From: JAICYJ01 sp963737445
GTDB taxonomy: Bacteria; Actinomycetota; Thermoleophilia; Gaiellales; JAICJC01
NCBI GenBank assembly: GCA_963737445.1
Contig: CAVTSO010000006.1
Location: forward strand, 62,001 to 126,000
Length of the DNA: 64,000 bases
Direction of reading: 5' to 3'
Shown here: positions 40,983 to 49,405 of the stretch, in pieces
Layout: every line of letters starts with the position of its first letter
How positions within the stretch are numbered: the first letter of the stretch is position 1
Notes under the pieces: model-generated
The model's input: only the letters and a program-made list of their open reading frames with translations
Database searches by the model: none
Told to the model about the DNA's origin: nothing
Program-made: the position numbers and the translations under genes

Positions 40983-42757
40983 GCCACGTCCTCCTTCTCG
41001 ATCGGCGCGCCGTCCGGGTCGAGCTGCACGAACGTCCGCTCGACCAGGCCGTGGTTGTAGATCTCCTGGTAGACCGGGCTCTGCTCGAGCAGTGCGGCGT
41101 GTTCGCCCTGGGCGACGATGCGGCCGTGGTCGAGCACCACCACGTGCGTGGCCAGCGAGATGGTAGACAGCCGGTGGGCGATGATCAGCGTGGTGCGGCC
41201 CTGCATCACCTCGCGCAGCGCCAGCTTGATCCGGGCCTCGGTGTTCGCGTCGACCGAGGCGGTGGCGTCGTCCAGGATCAGCACCCGCGGGTCCATCAGC
41301 AGCGCGCGGGCAATCGCGATCCGCTGGCGCTGGCCGCCCGAAAGCGACAGGCCGCGCTCGCCGACGCGCGTGTCGTAGCCGTCGGGCAGATCGCTGATGA
41401 ACTCGTGAGCCTGAGCCCGGATCGCCGCGGTCACGATCTGCTCAGGCGTGGCGGCGGGCGCGCCGTAGGCGATGTTCTCGGCCACGGTGGTCGAGAACAG
41501 GAACGTGTCCTGGCTGACGATGCCGATCTGGGCGCGCAGCGAGTCGAGCGTCAGCTCGCGCACGTCGGCGCCGTCCAGCAGCACCCGGCCCCGGTCGACG
41601 TCGTAGAAGCGCGGGATCAGGGTGGTGAGGGTGGTCTTGCCGCAGCCGGTGGGCCCGATCAACGCGATCGTCTCGCCGGCCGGGATCTCGAGGTCGATCT
41701 CCGACAGCACCGGCCGCTCGCGGTCGTAGCCGAACCCGACGTGCTCGAACCGCAGCACGCCGGGGCCGTCGGGCAACGGGCGCGCGTCCGGCCGCTCGAC
41801 GATGTCGCGCTCCTCGTCGAGCACCTCAAACACGCGCTCGCCGGACGCCATCGCCCGCTGGTACTGGCCGACCCACATCCCGATCGCCCGTAGCGGCAGC
41901 ACCAGCAGCGCCAGGTAGGCGTTCACGGCGAAGAACTGGCCCAGCGTCAGCTGGCCGTGTACGACCTGGTAGCCGCCCACCAGCATCACCCCGGCGATCG
42001 CGACGCTGGGCAGCGCCGTCATGGCCGGCACGTAGGCGGCCTGCAGCCGGGCCGCGCGCAGCGCCTGGCGGAAGATCCGCTCCGACCCGGCCCGGAAGCG
42101 ATCCGACTCGTTCTGCTCCTGCGCGAACGCCTTCACCACGCGTACGCCCACGACGTTCTCCTCGGCCCGGGTGGTGACGTCGGCGACCCGCTGCTGCACC
42201 TCCTTCAGCACGGGGTGGCTGACCCGCGAGTACCGGTACGCCATGTAGACCAGCACCGGCGTGATCGCGAGAGCGATCAGCGTCAACTGCGCGCTGATCA
42301 GGGTCATCACCACCAGCACGCTGACCAGGGTGAACACGTGCTGGGAGAAGAAGATCAGGCCGTAGCCGAGGAACACCCGCACCGCCTGCACGTCGACCGT
42401 GGCCCGCGACATCAGCTGCCCGGTCTGGTGGCGGTCGAAGAAGCGGTAGGAGAGCCGCTGCATGTGCCCGTACATGCGGTTTCGCAGGTCGTACTCGACG
42501 GCCAGCGACAGCCTGCCCGCCAGCCACCGCCGGAACAGCATCATCACCCCCTTGAGCGCGCCCGCCGCGATGATCAGCAACGAGTAGGTGTAGATCTGCG
42601 AGCGGCTGTCGCCCGCCTGCGCCGCGTCGATCACCTTGCCCGTCAGGTACGGGATCAGCAGCCCGGCCGCCTGGGTGCCCGCGGCCAGCGCCGCGGTGAT
42701 GATCACCTCGCCCCGGTAGGGGGCCAGAAAGCCGAGCAGGCGGCGGAAGGTCCTCAT
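40979..42757 (-). CDS. ABC exporter half-transporter, degenerate NBD (subunit 1)
   Basis: A 592-residue half-transporter: membrane domain (FLAPYRGEVIITAALAAGTQ onward) and ATPase domain with Walker A GPTGCGKTT, Q-loop IVSQDTFLF, canonical signature LSGGQRQ, and Walker B followed by Asp in place of the catalytic Glu (LILDDATASVD). The Asp is the mark of the degenerate subunit in heterodimeric exporters such as TM287/288 or BmrCD. Minus-strand TAGGCT (plus 42764-42769) ends 6 bases before the ATG, giving a leaderless two-gene operon. Confidence 0.9.
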   Translation of the reverse strand: MRTFRRLLGFLAPYRGEVIITAALAAGTQAAGLLIPYLTGKVIDAAQAGDSRSQIYTYSLLIIAAGALKGVMMLFRRWLAGRLSLAVEYDLRNRMYGHMQRLSYRFFDRHQTGQLMSRATVDVQAVRVFLGYGLIFFSQHVFTLVSVLVVMTLISAQLTLIALAITPVLVYMAYRYSRVSHPVLKEVQQRVADVTTRAEENVVGVRVVKAFAQEQNESDRFRAGSERIFRQALRAARLQAAYVPAMTALPSVAIAGVMLVGGYQVVHGQLTLGQFFAVNAYLALLVLPLRAIGMWVGQYQRAMASGERVFEVLDEERDIVERPDARPLPDGPGVLRFEHVGFGYDRERPVLSEIDLEIPAGETIALIGPTGCGKTTLTTLIPRFYDVDRGRVLLDGADVRELTLDSLRAQIGIVSQDTFLFSTTVAENIAYGAPAATPEQIVTAAIRAQAHEFISDLPDGYDTRVGERGLSLSGGQRQRIAIARALLMDPRVLILDDATASVDANTEARIKLALREVMQGRTTLIIAHRLSTISLATHVVVLDHGRIVAQGEHAALLEQSPVYQEIYNHGLVERTFVQLDPDGAPIEKEDVA

Positions 42758-42957
42758 CGAACCAGCCTAGTGCTCCGGCTCGGGGATCTAGTGCGATACG
42801 ACGGCTGCAAACCGTCGGCTCGCGGCGTCATCGGTCGACCCGATATTCCCGATATCGAGTCTCCCTCAATCCTTGCGAGCCTCGGTTTTCGCTCGTCGTC
42901 TCATCACAGAATCCCCGAGACGGAGCACTGCCGCCCGCTTGTGGGCTTACGCGTTGG

Positions 42958-43128
42958 TCAGTGGCTCTGCGTGCCGTTGCGCAGCTGGTCGAGCAGCACC
43001 CCGAATGAGACGCCCTCGAGATGCGCGATCACCCAGAGACCGACGATCGCCAGGACTGCGACGTACACGAGTCCCTGAGAGATCTCTGTGGCAACGCTGC
43101 CACGCTCGCTGTTGAAGTTCCGGTACAC
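42958..43128 (-). CDS. Small pilin-like membrane protein
   Basis: Fifty-six residues from GTG 43128, with AAGGGG a few bases upstream. A charged N-terminus (VYRNFNSERGSVATEISQG) leads into one hydrophobic helix (LVYVAVLAIVGLWVIAHL) and a polar tail ending GTQSH. The S-V-A-T-E stretch just before the helix recalls class III (Flp/TadE) pilin signals, where Glu follows a small-residue cleavage site. Not found as a long frame and easily missed. Function inferred from shape only. Confidence 0.5.
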   Translation of the reverse strand: MYRNFNSERGSVATEISQGLVYVAVLAIVGLWVIAHLEGVSFGVLLDQLRNGTQSH

Positions 43129-43229
43129 CAAGGACCCCTTCCAAGACGATTCCGGCGCACGACCCCTCGTGCGTTAGTTCAGTTATCGACGCCGGCGGAC
43201 GATTCCGCCATCACCCGAAATCGTGAGCG

Positions 43230-43982
43230 CTACACGTCCTCGATAATTGCCGGACCGAGCCGCGCCGACAGCGCGGTGCTCGCGGCGCGGCTCTCGGCGC
43301 GGGCCGCAGCCTCCTCCGGGTTGCGCTGATCCTCTGAGCCGCTCTCGGCGCTCTGCGCGGCCAAGGCAGCGATGGTCTTGCGCGACAGGTCGGAGATCTC
43401 GGTGATCTCGCAGCCGGCCCGGTAGCGCTCGTAGGGCGCCGGATCGATGCGCACGACGCGCGCTTCGAGGTCGATGGGGCGGCCGGAGAGGACGGCCTGC
43501 ACCCGCACCAGGTCACCGGTCGCCAGCTCCTTCTGGGTGACGAACGCGCAGCCGGTCGCCGAGATGTCGACCAGGCGCACCTCGAGCTCGGTGTCGCGCG
43601 GGAGCGAGCGACAGTACTTGATCCGGGCCGTTGCCGGCGTCGAGACGGCGACGCGTGGGGATGCGCGGCGGGCCTTGCGGTGGCGGACGCCGCTCACGGC
43701 CAGGTGCACCTGCGCTTCGGGGATGCTGTGGAAGAAGTGCTCGACCACCTCGAACTCGACCTCGTAGCGGCCGCGGCCGGGGTGGTAGAGGCGGGCCAGC
43801 AGGTGCAGGTCATCGCGGATGGCTCCCCGCGGCGCGTAGCCCAGCAGCATGTCCTCCTCGCGCTCGGAGAGCGTGATGGGAAAGCAGCCGCCATCCTCAG
43901 ACAGGACGTCGACGGTCTCTGGCAACTCCGGCAGGACGCCGAGAGCCAGAGTGAGCAGCTCTTCCCGAGTGGGTTCTGACAT
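43230..43982 (-). CDS. PilZ-domain protein (c-di-GMP receptor)
   Basis: A 250-residue protein. The N-terminal YcgR-like half (VLSEDGGCFPITLSEREEDM, RYEVEFEVVEHFFHSIPE) precedes a PilZ domain with the basic motif in RKARRASPRVAVSTP and the D-x-S-x-x-G motif in VDISATGCAF. Such proteins bind c-di-GMP and alter motility, pili or exopolysaccharide. A second protein of the same layout lies at 44482-45228. The C-terminus is Ala/Glu-rich and probably flexible. Confidence 0.82.
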   Translation of the reverse strand: MSEPTREELLTLALGVLPELPETVDVLSEDGGCFPITLSEREEDMLLGYAPRGAIRDDLHLLARLYHPGRGRYEVEFEVVEHFFHSIPEAQVHLAVSGVRHRKARRASPRVAVSTPATARIKYCRSLPRDTELEVRLVDISATGCAFVTQKELATGDLVRVQAVLSGRPIDLEARVVRIDPAPYERYRAGCEITEISDLSRKTIAALAAQSAESGSEDQRNPEEAAARAESRAASTALSARLGPAIIEDV

Positions 43983-44065
43983 GTTCGCACCCATAATCGG
44001 CGGGGATGGGTGACACCTGTAGGCGCTTTCACACACCGGCCCCGTGCAGTACGCTACACCCGACC

Positions 44066-44485
44066 GTGAATCACGCAGACTTCTGGGTGGTGATGTTTCT
44101 TGCCGTGGGCCTGAAGCTGCCGTTGATCGGCCTGTTCTACGTGATCTGGAAGGCCGCCAAGCTGGGCGACCAGGCGCACGCGGAGCAGGGGAGCACGCCG
44201 GTTTCGCGGATGGCGCTGTGCGGCTACTGCGGCGCTCGCATCACCATCGGCTACGACGCCGGCAGGGTGCACCAGCGCGCTGCCGGGATCGCCGCCCGCA
44301 CGGGGCAGGCGGCGTTCGACGTGGAGACGCGGCTGGTGCGCGAGGAGCTAGCGCTGCCAGATCGCTACCCGGTGGAGCCGACGCGCTGTCCGGGCTGCGG
44401 CGAGCACACGGTGTGGGCGCCGATCGAGGCGCTGCCCGACAGCGCTGCGATCGCGCTCGAGCCGCTGCGGCCCGACCTGAACTAG
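44066..44485 (+). CDS. Membrane protein with zinc-ribbon domain
   Basis: A 139-residue protein: one N-terminal helix (FWVVMFLAVGLKLPLIGLFY), then a soluble part with CGYCGARI and, ~65 residues later, CPGCGEH, which can make one four-cysteine zinc site. GTG 44066 is preferred to the ATG at 44006 because the helix begins right after it and TACGCT lies upstream at 44050-44055. It stands between the two PilZ genes on the opposite strand; stop codons of this and the second PilZ gene overlap. Confidence 0.6.
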   Translation: MNHADFWVVMFLAVGLKLPLIGLFYVIWKAAKLGDQAHAEQGSTPVSRMALCGYCGARITIGYDAGRVHQRAAGIAARTGQAAFDVETRLVREELALPDRYPVEPTRCPGCGEHTVWAPIEALPDSAAIALEPLRPDLN

Positions 44486-45228
44486 CGGGAGTCTTTGCGG
44501 GGCGCGCGGCGGCGGTTCAGCGACTGCTGGCTGCGGGCGGCGGTGCGCAGCACGGCCAGGTCGGGGTCGCGCTGCTCGGCGGAGTCGTCGCGCTGGTAGC
44601 GCCCGGCCAGGCGCAGCAGCAGGTGCCGATCGGCCTCGAGGATGGTCGTGATCTCGCTGCCGACGCGGTTGCGGCCGTAGACGGCGGGGCCGGTGTGCAC
44701 GACCCGCACCTCGAACCGCACCGGCTGGTCCTCGATGTAGGTCTCCAGCTCGAGCAGGTCGCCGGCGGCCAGCCGCCGCTCGGTGACGAAGGCGGCGCCG
44801 GTGGGAGACGCGTCGGCCAGGCGCACATCGAACAGCTCGGCACGCTCGTAGGAGTGTGCGTAGAGCACGCGGGCGGTGGCCAGCTCGGCGAGGTGGGCGC
44901 GGGCCGCCAGCCGGGTGGCGGTACGCGGCTCGACCGAGACGACGTTCAGGTGCAGCAGCAGATCGTCGCCCGACTGGAAGTAGGAGCGCAGGATCGAGAA
45001 GTGGATGTCCCAGCCCTCGCCGCGGTCGTCGCGCAGCCGCGCCTCGAGCACGAGATCGGCGCGCACCAGCTTGCGGGCGCCGTAGGCGTAGACGAGGTTG
45101 CCCTCGACGGCGGCCAGGGTCAGCGCGAATGACCCGCCCTCCGGCGACAGCACCTCGACCGAGCAGGGCAGGGGCGGAAGCAGGCTGAGGGCGGAGCGCA
45201 GGAGCTCGCTGGGCTGTGCGGGATACAT
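44482..45228 (-). CDS. PilZ-domain protein (c-di-GMP receptor), second copy
   Basis: A 248-residue relative of the protein at 43230-43982. N-terminal half: VEVLSPEGGSFALTLAAVEG, DIHFSILRSYFQSGDD; PilZ domain: basic motif RTATRLAARAHL and VRLADASPTGAAF. The C-terminus is Arg/Gln-rich. ATG 45228 is chosen by homology of the N-terminal block with the first copy. The two may respond to c-di-GMP with different outputs. Confidence 0.78.
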   Translation of the reverse strand: MYPAQPSELLRSALSLLPPLPCSVEVLSPEGGSFALTLAAVEGNLVYAYGARKLVRADLVLEARLRDDRGEGWDIHFSILRSYFQSGDDLLLHLNVVSVEPRTATRLAARAHLAELATARVLYAHSYERAELFDVRLADASPTGAAFVTERRLAAGDLLELETYIEDQPVRFEVRVVHTGPAVYGRNRVGSEITTILEADRHLLLRLAGRYQRDDSAEQRDPDLAVLRTAARSQQSLNRRRAPRKDSR

Positions 45229-45278
45229 CGTCTCTGATATCGGCCGATCGGCGAAATCTCTGAATTCGCAGCGGCGGG

Positions 45279-46058
45279 TCAGCACATCAGGCACACGTCC
45301 GACCACCAGCGCGCGTAGCGGGCGTAGGTGGCCCGCGAGCCGGGTGGGCCCGTGGTGACCGCCTCGGGGTCTGACCAGACCTGCTTGCTCCAGGGCGGCG
45401 TGGCGCCGGGATCGAAGCCGGGCGCTTCCCGCCGGACCCGGTCGGCCGGCAGCAGCTGCGGCGGCTGCTGCGGCAGCGACCCGTCCCAGCGGTCGCCGGC
45501 CAGGTCGATGCCCGCCTGCCGCAGCGAGCCGGCGTGGCTGCCCGACGCCCGGTACACGGTCGCCGGGTATCCCGCCCAGTCACCGCTGCGCAGCTCCCAC
45601 CAGGGGTGGCGGCCGTTCCACCCGAGGTGGGCCGAGGCCCGCGCCCCGACCACCGTGCCGTCATTGCGCAGCTTGACGATGACGCCCTCCCAGTCGTCCC
45701 GGTGGTAGCCGTCGAAGGCCGCGACGTGGGTGTGGGCGGTGCGCGAGTCTGGCAGGTACTCCCAGTACTCGAGGTAGGTGAAGCCGCCGCGCCGCAGTCC
45801 GTGGACGTAGAGCACCGGCTGTCCCGACCGTGCGCAGGCGGGATCGCGGCAACGGCGGAAGTCGACCGGGTGCTCGCCGTCGCCGCGTTCGGCCTCGAAC
45901 CGGGGCGCCTCGCGCGCGGCCAGCTCCAGGTAGGCGGCGTCGCCGCCGGCGGGTGAGGTCAGGCGGGCGCGCGCCACGGCGGTGGCGGCTAGGACCAGCG
46001 CCAGCACCAGCAAGCCGGCGCCGGCGTACTCGACGGTTGCTTGCGCTCGCTCGCCCAC
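45279..46058 (-). CDS. TadE/pilin-like N-terminus with extracellular domain
   Basis: A 259-residue protein. GERAQATVEYAGAGLLVLAL is a class III pilin/TadE-type N-terminus (small residue, then T-V-E-Y and a hydrophobic helix), so it should be membrane-inserted with the rest outside. The outer part has LYVHGLRRGGFTYLEYWEYL, HVAAFDGYHRDDWEGVIVKL and AHLGWNGRHPWWELRSGDW; the 'DWEGV' block recalls Vps62-like domains. GTG 46058 is supported by minus-strand TAGGTT (plus 46065-46070) 6 bases upstream. Ends in CLMC. Confidence 0.6.
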   Translation of the reverse strand: MGERAQATVEYAGAGLLVLALVLAATAVARARLTSPAGGDAAYLELAAREAPRFEAERGDGEHPVDFRRCRDPACARSGQPVLYVHGLRRGGFTYLEYWEYLPDSRTAHTHVAAFDGYHRDDWEGVIVKLRNDGTVVGARASAHLGWNGRHPWWELRSGDWAGYPATVYRASGSHAGSLRQAGIDLAGDRWDGSLPQQPPQLLPADRVRREAPGFDPGATPPWSKQVWSDPEAVTTGPPGSRATYARYARWWSDVCLMC

Positions 46059-46142
46059 GGCGCCAACCTACGGGTCACGGTGTGGCGGGTGGGTGACACG
46101 GCGTCACAGATACGGGACAAGATTCTCAAGCGGCCCCTCCCG

Positions 46143-46148
46143 TACCAT
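46143..46148 (+). promoter_or_regulatory. -10 box TACCAT, leaderless-type
   Basis: TACCAT ends 6 bases before the ATG at 46155. Confidence 0.4.
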
Positions 46149-46154
46149 CGGGGT

Positions 46155-46256
46155 ATGTCTGACTCGCTGAGGTCACGGCTGCGGCGGATCGGGACGGTGG
46201 CCGGCCTGGCGATCCTGGTTGGATCTCGCCGGCACTTCGCGTACTTCGGGCGTTAG
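46155..46256 (+). CDS. Possible 33-residue leaderless peptide
   Basis: MSDSLRSRLRRIGTVAGLA followed by ILVGSRRHFAYFGR. A basic N-terminus, a short hydrophobic stretch and a basic end; could be membrane-active. The only support is the TACCAT box at the window's favoured 6-base distance. It lies between two minus-strand genes, so it is not a shadow of either. Confidence 0.35.
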   Translation: MSDSLRSRLRRIGTVAGLAILVGSRRHFAYFGR

Positions 46257-46275
46257 GGGCCCTACTCGGACATAG

Positions 46276-48216
46276 TCAGGAGACGACCGGCGCGCGCAGG
46301 TCGGCCAGCCCGGCCTCGGTGCCCTCGCGGATCGCCTCCTCGAACGACCGCGGGCCGAGCGCGTCGCCGGCCCGCACCACGTCCGCGCCCGCGTCCTGCA
46401 GCGCGGCGAACAGTCCCACCCCACAGGCGCTGCGTCCGTCGTTCACGACCAGCGTGTCGATCCCGCCCAGCACGTGCTCGCGCTCGGAGAACACGTTTCG
46501 GAACGTGGCGTTCGACCCGTCCCAGCCCGTCAGGCGCAGGTGGTGCACCAGCTCGATCCCGGCCTCGTCCATCCGCCCCAGGTACATGTTGCGCTGGTAC
46601 TGGTGCACGGCCTCGCCGAAGGCGATGGCGCTGGTCACCAGGCGCACGTCGTGGCCGGCCTGCGCCAGCTGCTCGGCCAGCACCAGCCCCGTCCAGTCGC
46701 CGCCCCAGTCGCAGATCGTGACGCGCCGGCCGGTGTCCGCGCCAGCCAGCACGTCCCAGGCGTGGACGGTGCCGGGGATGCCGGCGTCGTAGCGCTCCGC
46801 GCCGGTGGCCAGGATCACGCGGTCGGGCGACTCGGCCAGCACCACGTCCGCGTCGGCGTCCACACCCAGCCGCACATCCGCTCCCGCCAGCCAGGCCTCG
46901 ACCGTGCGCACCATGCCCCGCGCGATCTCGGCGTGGCCGGACGCGTTCATCGCCAGCCGCATCTGACCGCCCACCGCCTCGCCGCGCTCGAGCACGACCA
47001 CCCGGTGTCCGCGCGCAACAGCGCAGGCGGCCGCCGATGCTCCGCCCGGTCCTGCGCCCACCACGACCACGGTGCCCGGGCTGGGATCCGGCGTGGGGCG
47101 CGGCAGGGTCGATTCGTACCCGGTCCAGGGGTTGATCGTGCAGGCGATCGGGATGCCGGCGTGGTAGTGGCCGATGCACCCCTGGTTGCAGCCGATGCAG
47201 GTCGTGAACATCTGGCCGGCCACCGCACGGCCCGGCATCGACGGGTCGGTGATCAGCGCTCGCGTCATGCCGCACGCGTCGCAGTCGCCCCGCCCGATCA
47301 TCGCGTCGGCGTCGGCGGGGTCGACGATGCGACCGGTCGCGATCACGGGGACGCCCACGGCTGCCTTCATGGTGCGGGCGAAGCTGGCCACGGCGTTGTG
47401 TTCGACCGGCACCGGCGGCACGATCCAGCTCGATCCGCGGTACGTGTTGGAGCCGCCCAGCGCGACCGAGAGGTAGTCGATCAGGCCCTCGTCGGCCAGG
47501 ATGCAGGCCGCTCGAGCCAGCTCCTCGTGGCTGTTGCCATCCCAGGAACCGCTCTCGTCGGTCAGCCGGCAGCCGACGGCGCCGCCGTCGATGCCCTCGC
47601 GCATGGCCTCACAGACCTCGCGCAGGAACCGCAGCCGGTTCTCGAACGAGCCGCCGTAGGAGTCGGTGCGGGTATTGGCGTGCGGGGAGAGGAACTGGGT
47701 GGGCAGGTAGTTGAAGCCCGCGCAGACCTCGACGCCGTCTATGCCGCCGGCCGCCGCGTAGGCGGCCGCCTGGCGGTAGCCGTCGATCATCTCGGCGATC
47801 TCGCGCCGGGTCAGTTCGCGCGGCTCCGTCTTGAAGCGCGCGCTGGGGATGCTGGACGGCGCCACGGCGGCCGGGCGCGGGGGCGAGGAAATGACCTCGC
47901 GCCCACCGTGAAAGAGCTGCACGAACAGGCGCGTGTCGTGCTCATGAACGGCCTCCGCCAGGCGCCGGTACGCGGGCACGATCTCCGGGAGATATCCGCC
48001 CAGCGTGTGCGCGGTCAGCAGGCCGGTGTGGTGGATCGCGGTGGCCTCGACGACGATCAGCCCGGCGCCGCCGCGGGCACGCGCCTGGTGGTAGGCGATC
48101 AGCTCGTCGGTGGGAAGGTGGTGGTGGACGAGGCTGGTCTGGTGCGAGGTCGAGACGATCCGGTTGGGGATCGTGACGCTGCCGATTGCCAGCGGCGAGA
48201 ACAGGCGGTCGAGCAT
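46276..48216 (-). CDS. NADH:flavin oxidoreductase / 2,4-dienoyl-CoA reductase-type enzyme
   Basis: A 646-residue multidomain flavoenzyme: old-yellow-enzyme TIM barrel with FMN (LFSPLAIGSVTIPNRIVSTS, YHQARARGGAGLIVVEATA, GIDGVEVCAGFNYLPTQFLS, RTDSYGGSFENRLRF), a 4Fe-4S cluster (CIGCNQGCIG then ACTINP), and a C-terminal FAD/NAD(P) domain (VVVVGAGPGGASAAACAVAR). This is the FadH/trimethylamine-dehydrogenase layout. It may reduce enones or demethylate amines; the substrate cannot be told. Minus-strand TACAGT (plus 48223-48228) ends 6 bases before the ATG. Confidence 0.87.
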   Translation of the reverse strand: MLDRLFSPLAIGSVTIPNRIVSTSHQTSLVHHHLPTDELIAYHQARARGGAGLIVVEATAIHHTGLLTAHTLGGYLPEIVPAYRRLAEAVHEHDTRLFVQLFHGGREVISSPPRPAAVAPSSIPSARFKTEPRELTRREIAEMIDGYRQAAAYAAAGGIDGVEVCAGFNYLPTQFLSPHANTRTDSYGGSFENRLRFLREVCEAMREGIDGGAVGCRLTDESGSWDGNSHEELARAACILADEGLIDYLSVALGGSNTYRGSSWIVPPVPVEHNAVASFARTMKAAVGVPVIATGRIVDPADADAMIGRGDCDACGMTRALITDPSMPGRAVAGQMFTTCIGCNQGCIGHYHAGIPIACTINPWTGYESTLPRPTPDPSPGTVVVVGAGPGGASAAACAVARGHRVVVLERGEAVGGQMRLAMNASGHAEIARGMVRTVEAWLAGADVRLGVDADADVVLAESPDRVILATGAERYDAGIPGTVHAWDVLAGADTGRRVTICDWGGDWTGLVLAEQLAQAGHDVRLVTSAIAFGEAVHQYQRNMYLGRMDEAGIELVHHLRLTGWDGSNATFRNVFSEREHVLGGIDTLVVNDGRSACGVGLFAALQDAGADVVRAGDALGPRSFEEAIREGTEAGLADLRAPVVS

Positions 48217-48338
48217 GCCGCGACTGTAGCGGCTGCGATCGGGCCGGGTTCGCGGGACGTGTACGGGCGCGGACGGTGAGCCTCACTGCCACCGTAGCGG
48301 CACTGCCCCCCGCAGCGCTCACCGTCCGCTAACCCGTA

Positions 48339-48512
48339 TCAATTCGGATCGAGCCGCGCTTCCGAGGTGCCTAGCCCCGGCAGGGCGAGCGCGATGGTGA
48401 GAATCACCACCGCTCCAGTGAACACCGCGCCGGCCTTCGCGCGCCCTGGTGGGGCTTGCGACCGCTGGTTTCGTGCGGGTTCCGGGTTCGGTAGCCGAGC
48501 CGTCTCACTCAT
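48339..48512 (-). CDS. Small single-helix membrane protein
   Basis: Fifty-seven residues: a polar, Pro/Arg-rich N-terminus (SETARLPNPEPARNQRSQ) and one helix (AGAVFTGAVVILTIALALPG) near the C-terminus, then GTSEARLDPN. AGAGG precedes the ATG at 48512. A longer frame to 48584 lacks support. Unknown function. Confidence 0.5.
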   Translation of the reverse strand: MSETARLPNPEPARNQRSQAPPGRAKAGAVFTGAVVILTIALALPGLGTSEARLDPN

Positions 48513-48639
48513 GAGACCTCTTGCTTTGCGCCCCCGCCTCACGGCGGGTTTGCCATTTTCGATCCGTGTACGCATCATCGACAAACGGTAGGCGTATCTC
48601 GTCGCCCGAAGGGTGGCATGCGCTCCCCATATCGAGGTA

Positions 48640-48749
48640 TACGATCGCGCAGCGCGCCGTCAAACCCCCCGGACGGGTCATGAATCACGTCCCATTGCGG
48701 ACGATGTGATCTGCGCCTTCTTCGGAAAGCCCGCTACGTCGGCTTTTCG
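48640..48749 (+). promoter_or_regulatory. Promoter box and hairpin in the leader of the surface-protein operon
   Basis: TACGAT at 48640-48645 implies a leader of ~125 bases before 48779. Within it CGGAAAGCC (48723-48731) pairs with GGCTTTTCG (48741-48749) around a 9-base loop, ending ~18 bases before the Shine-Dalgarno. It could stabilise the mRNA or regulate translation. It does not match a c-di-GMP riboswitch core. Confidence 0.4.
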
Positions 48750-48778
48750 TAGACCTCAACCCCCTCAGGAGGACTTGC

Positions 48779-49291
48779 ATGTCACACATGCGCATTGCGC
48801 TTGTGGGCGGCCTTGCGGCTGCCTTGCTGGTGGTTTCGGCGGGCTCGGCCATGGCCGCACCCCCGTCCAGCGACACGCAGAACCAGACGGTGCAGTTCAC
48901 CAACCGGGCCGCCGTGCAGCTGACGCTGGACACGCCCCTGGTCGACTTCGGCAACGTCGATCCGCTGGCGCAGTACGCGGCCGGCGGCGGCAACGCCACC
49001 GTCAAGGCCAACGCCGGCTGGACGCTGTCGATGACAGCCCCTGCCAACTTCACCGAGACGGGCGGCGGGCTCAACACGATCCCGATCGGCCGTCTGTCCC
49101 TGAAGCCCGGCGCCGGCGCGTACGCCGCCGTTGCCTCTGGCGCCAACGCGGTCTCGTCCGGCGCTCGCACCACCAACGCCGGCACCACCACGGCGCTGGC
49201 GTATCACCTCGACCTGCAGTTCGGTGACAACCCGAACACCGCCGGTGACCAGTACCAGGCCGTGCTCGTGTACACGGCCACCACGCCGTAG
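48779..49291 (+). CDS. WxL-like secreted surface protein
   Basis: A 170-residue exported protein. Signal peptide MRIALVGGLAAALLVVSAGS (cut after AMA, ~residue 26); then a beta-sandwich domain QTVQFTNRAAVQLTLDTPLV, DFGNVDP, the WxL tripeptide W81-T-L in NAGWTLSMTAP, and a closing strand DQYQAVLVYTATTP. WxL domains of Firmicutes end in a second W-x-L in the same place (YTATLTWTL), here replaced by YTA. Shine-Dalgarno AGGAGG (48767-48772). A domain of the same shape ends the next gene. Probably binds the cell wall non-covalently. Confidence 0.6.
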   Translation: MSHMRIALVGGLAAALLVVSAGSAMAAPPSSDTQNQTVQFTNRAAVQLTLDTPLVDFGNVDPLAQYAAGGGNATVKANAGWTLSMTAPANFTETGGGLNTIPIGRLSLKPGAGAYAAVASGANAVSSGARTTNAGTTTALAYHLDLQFGDNPNTAGDQYQAVLVYTATTP

Positions 49292-49320
49292 CCTCGATCA
49301 CACGAGGCGTACGACACGCG

Positions 49321-49348
49321 GGGCGGGCTCTCTCAGCGGGGCCCGCCC
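49321..49348 (+). terminator. GC-rich hairpin between the two surface-protein genes
   Basis: GGGCGGGC (49321-49328) pairs perfectly with GCCCGCCC (49341-49348), loop 12 bases. Placed 30 bases after the first stop, it may make most transcripts end there so that the first protein is made in excess. Confidence 0.6.
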
Positions 49349-49405
49349 GCTCGTGTTCGTGGCCCAGCCGGCAGGATTTGAACCGTCCGCTTTGAAACAC
49401 TTGAC

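Noticed and set aside
48646..48778. c-di-GMP (GEMM) riboswitch before the WxL-like operon
   Set aside because: A hairpin with AAAGCC is present, but the conserved GEMM core and the GNRA-tetraloop receptor pattern are missing.
49355..49400. tRNA-like T-arm (GGTTCAAATCC on the minus strand)
   Set aside because: The T-stem has two mismatches, and no matching acceptor 5' half, D-arm or anticodon arm could be found.
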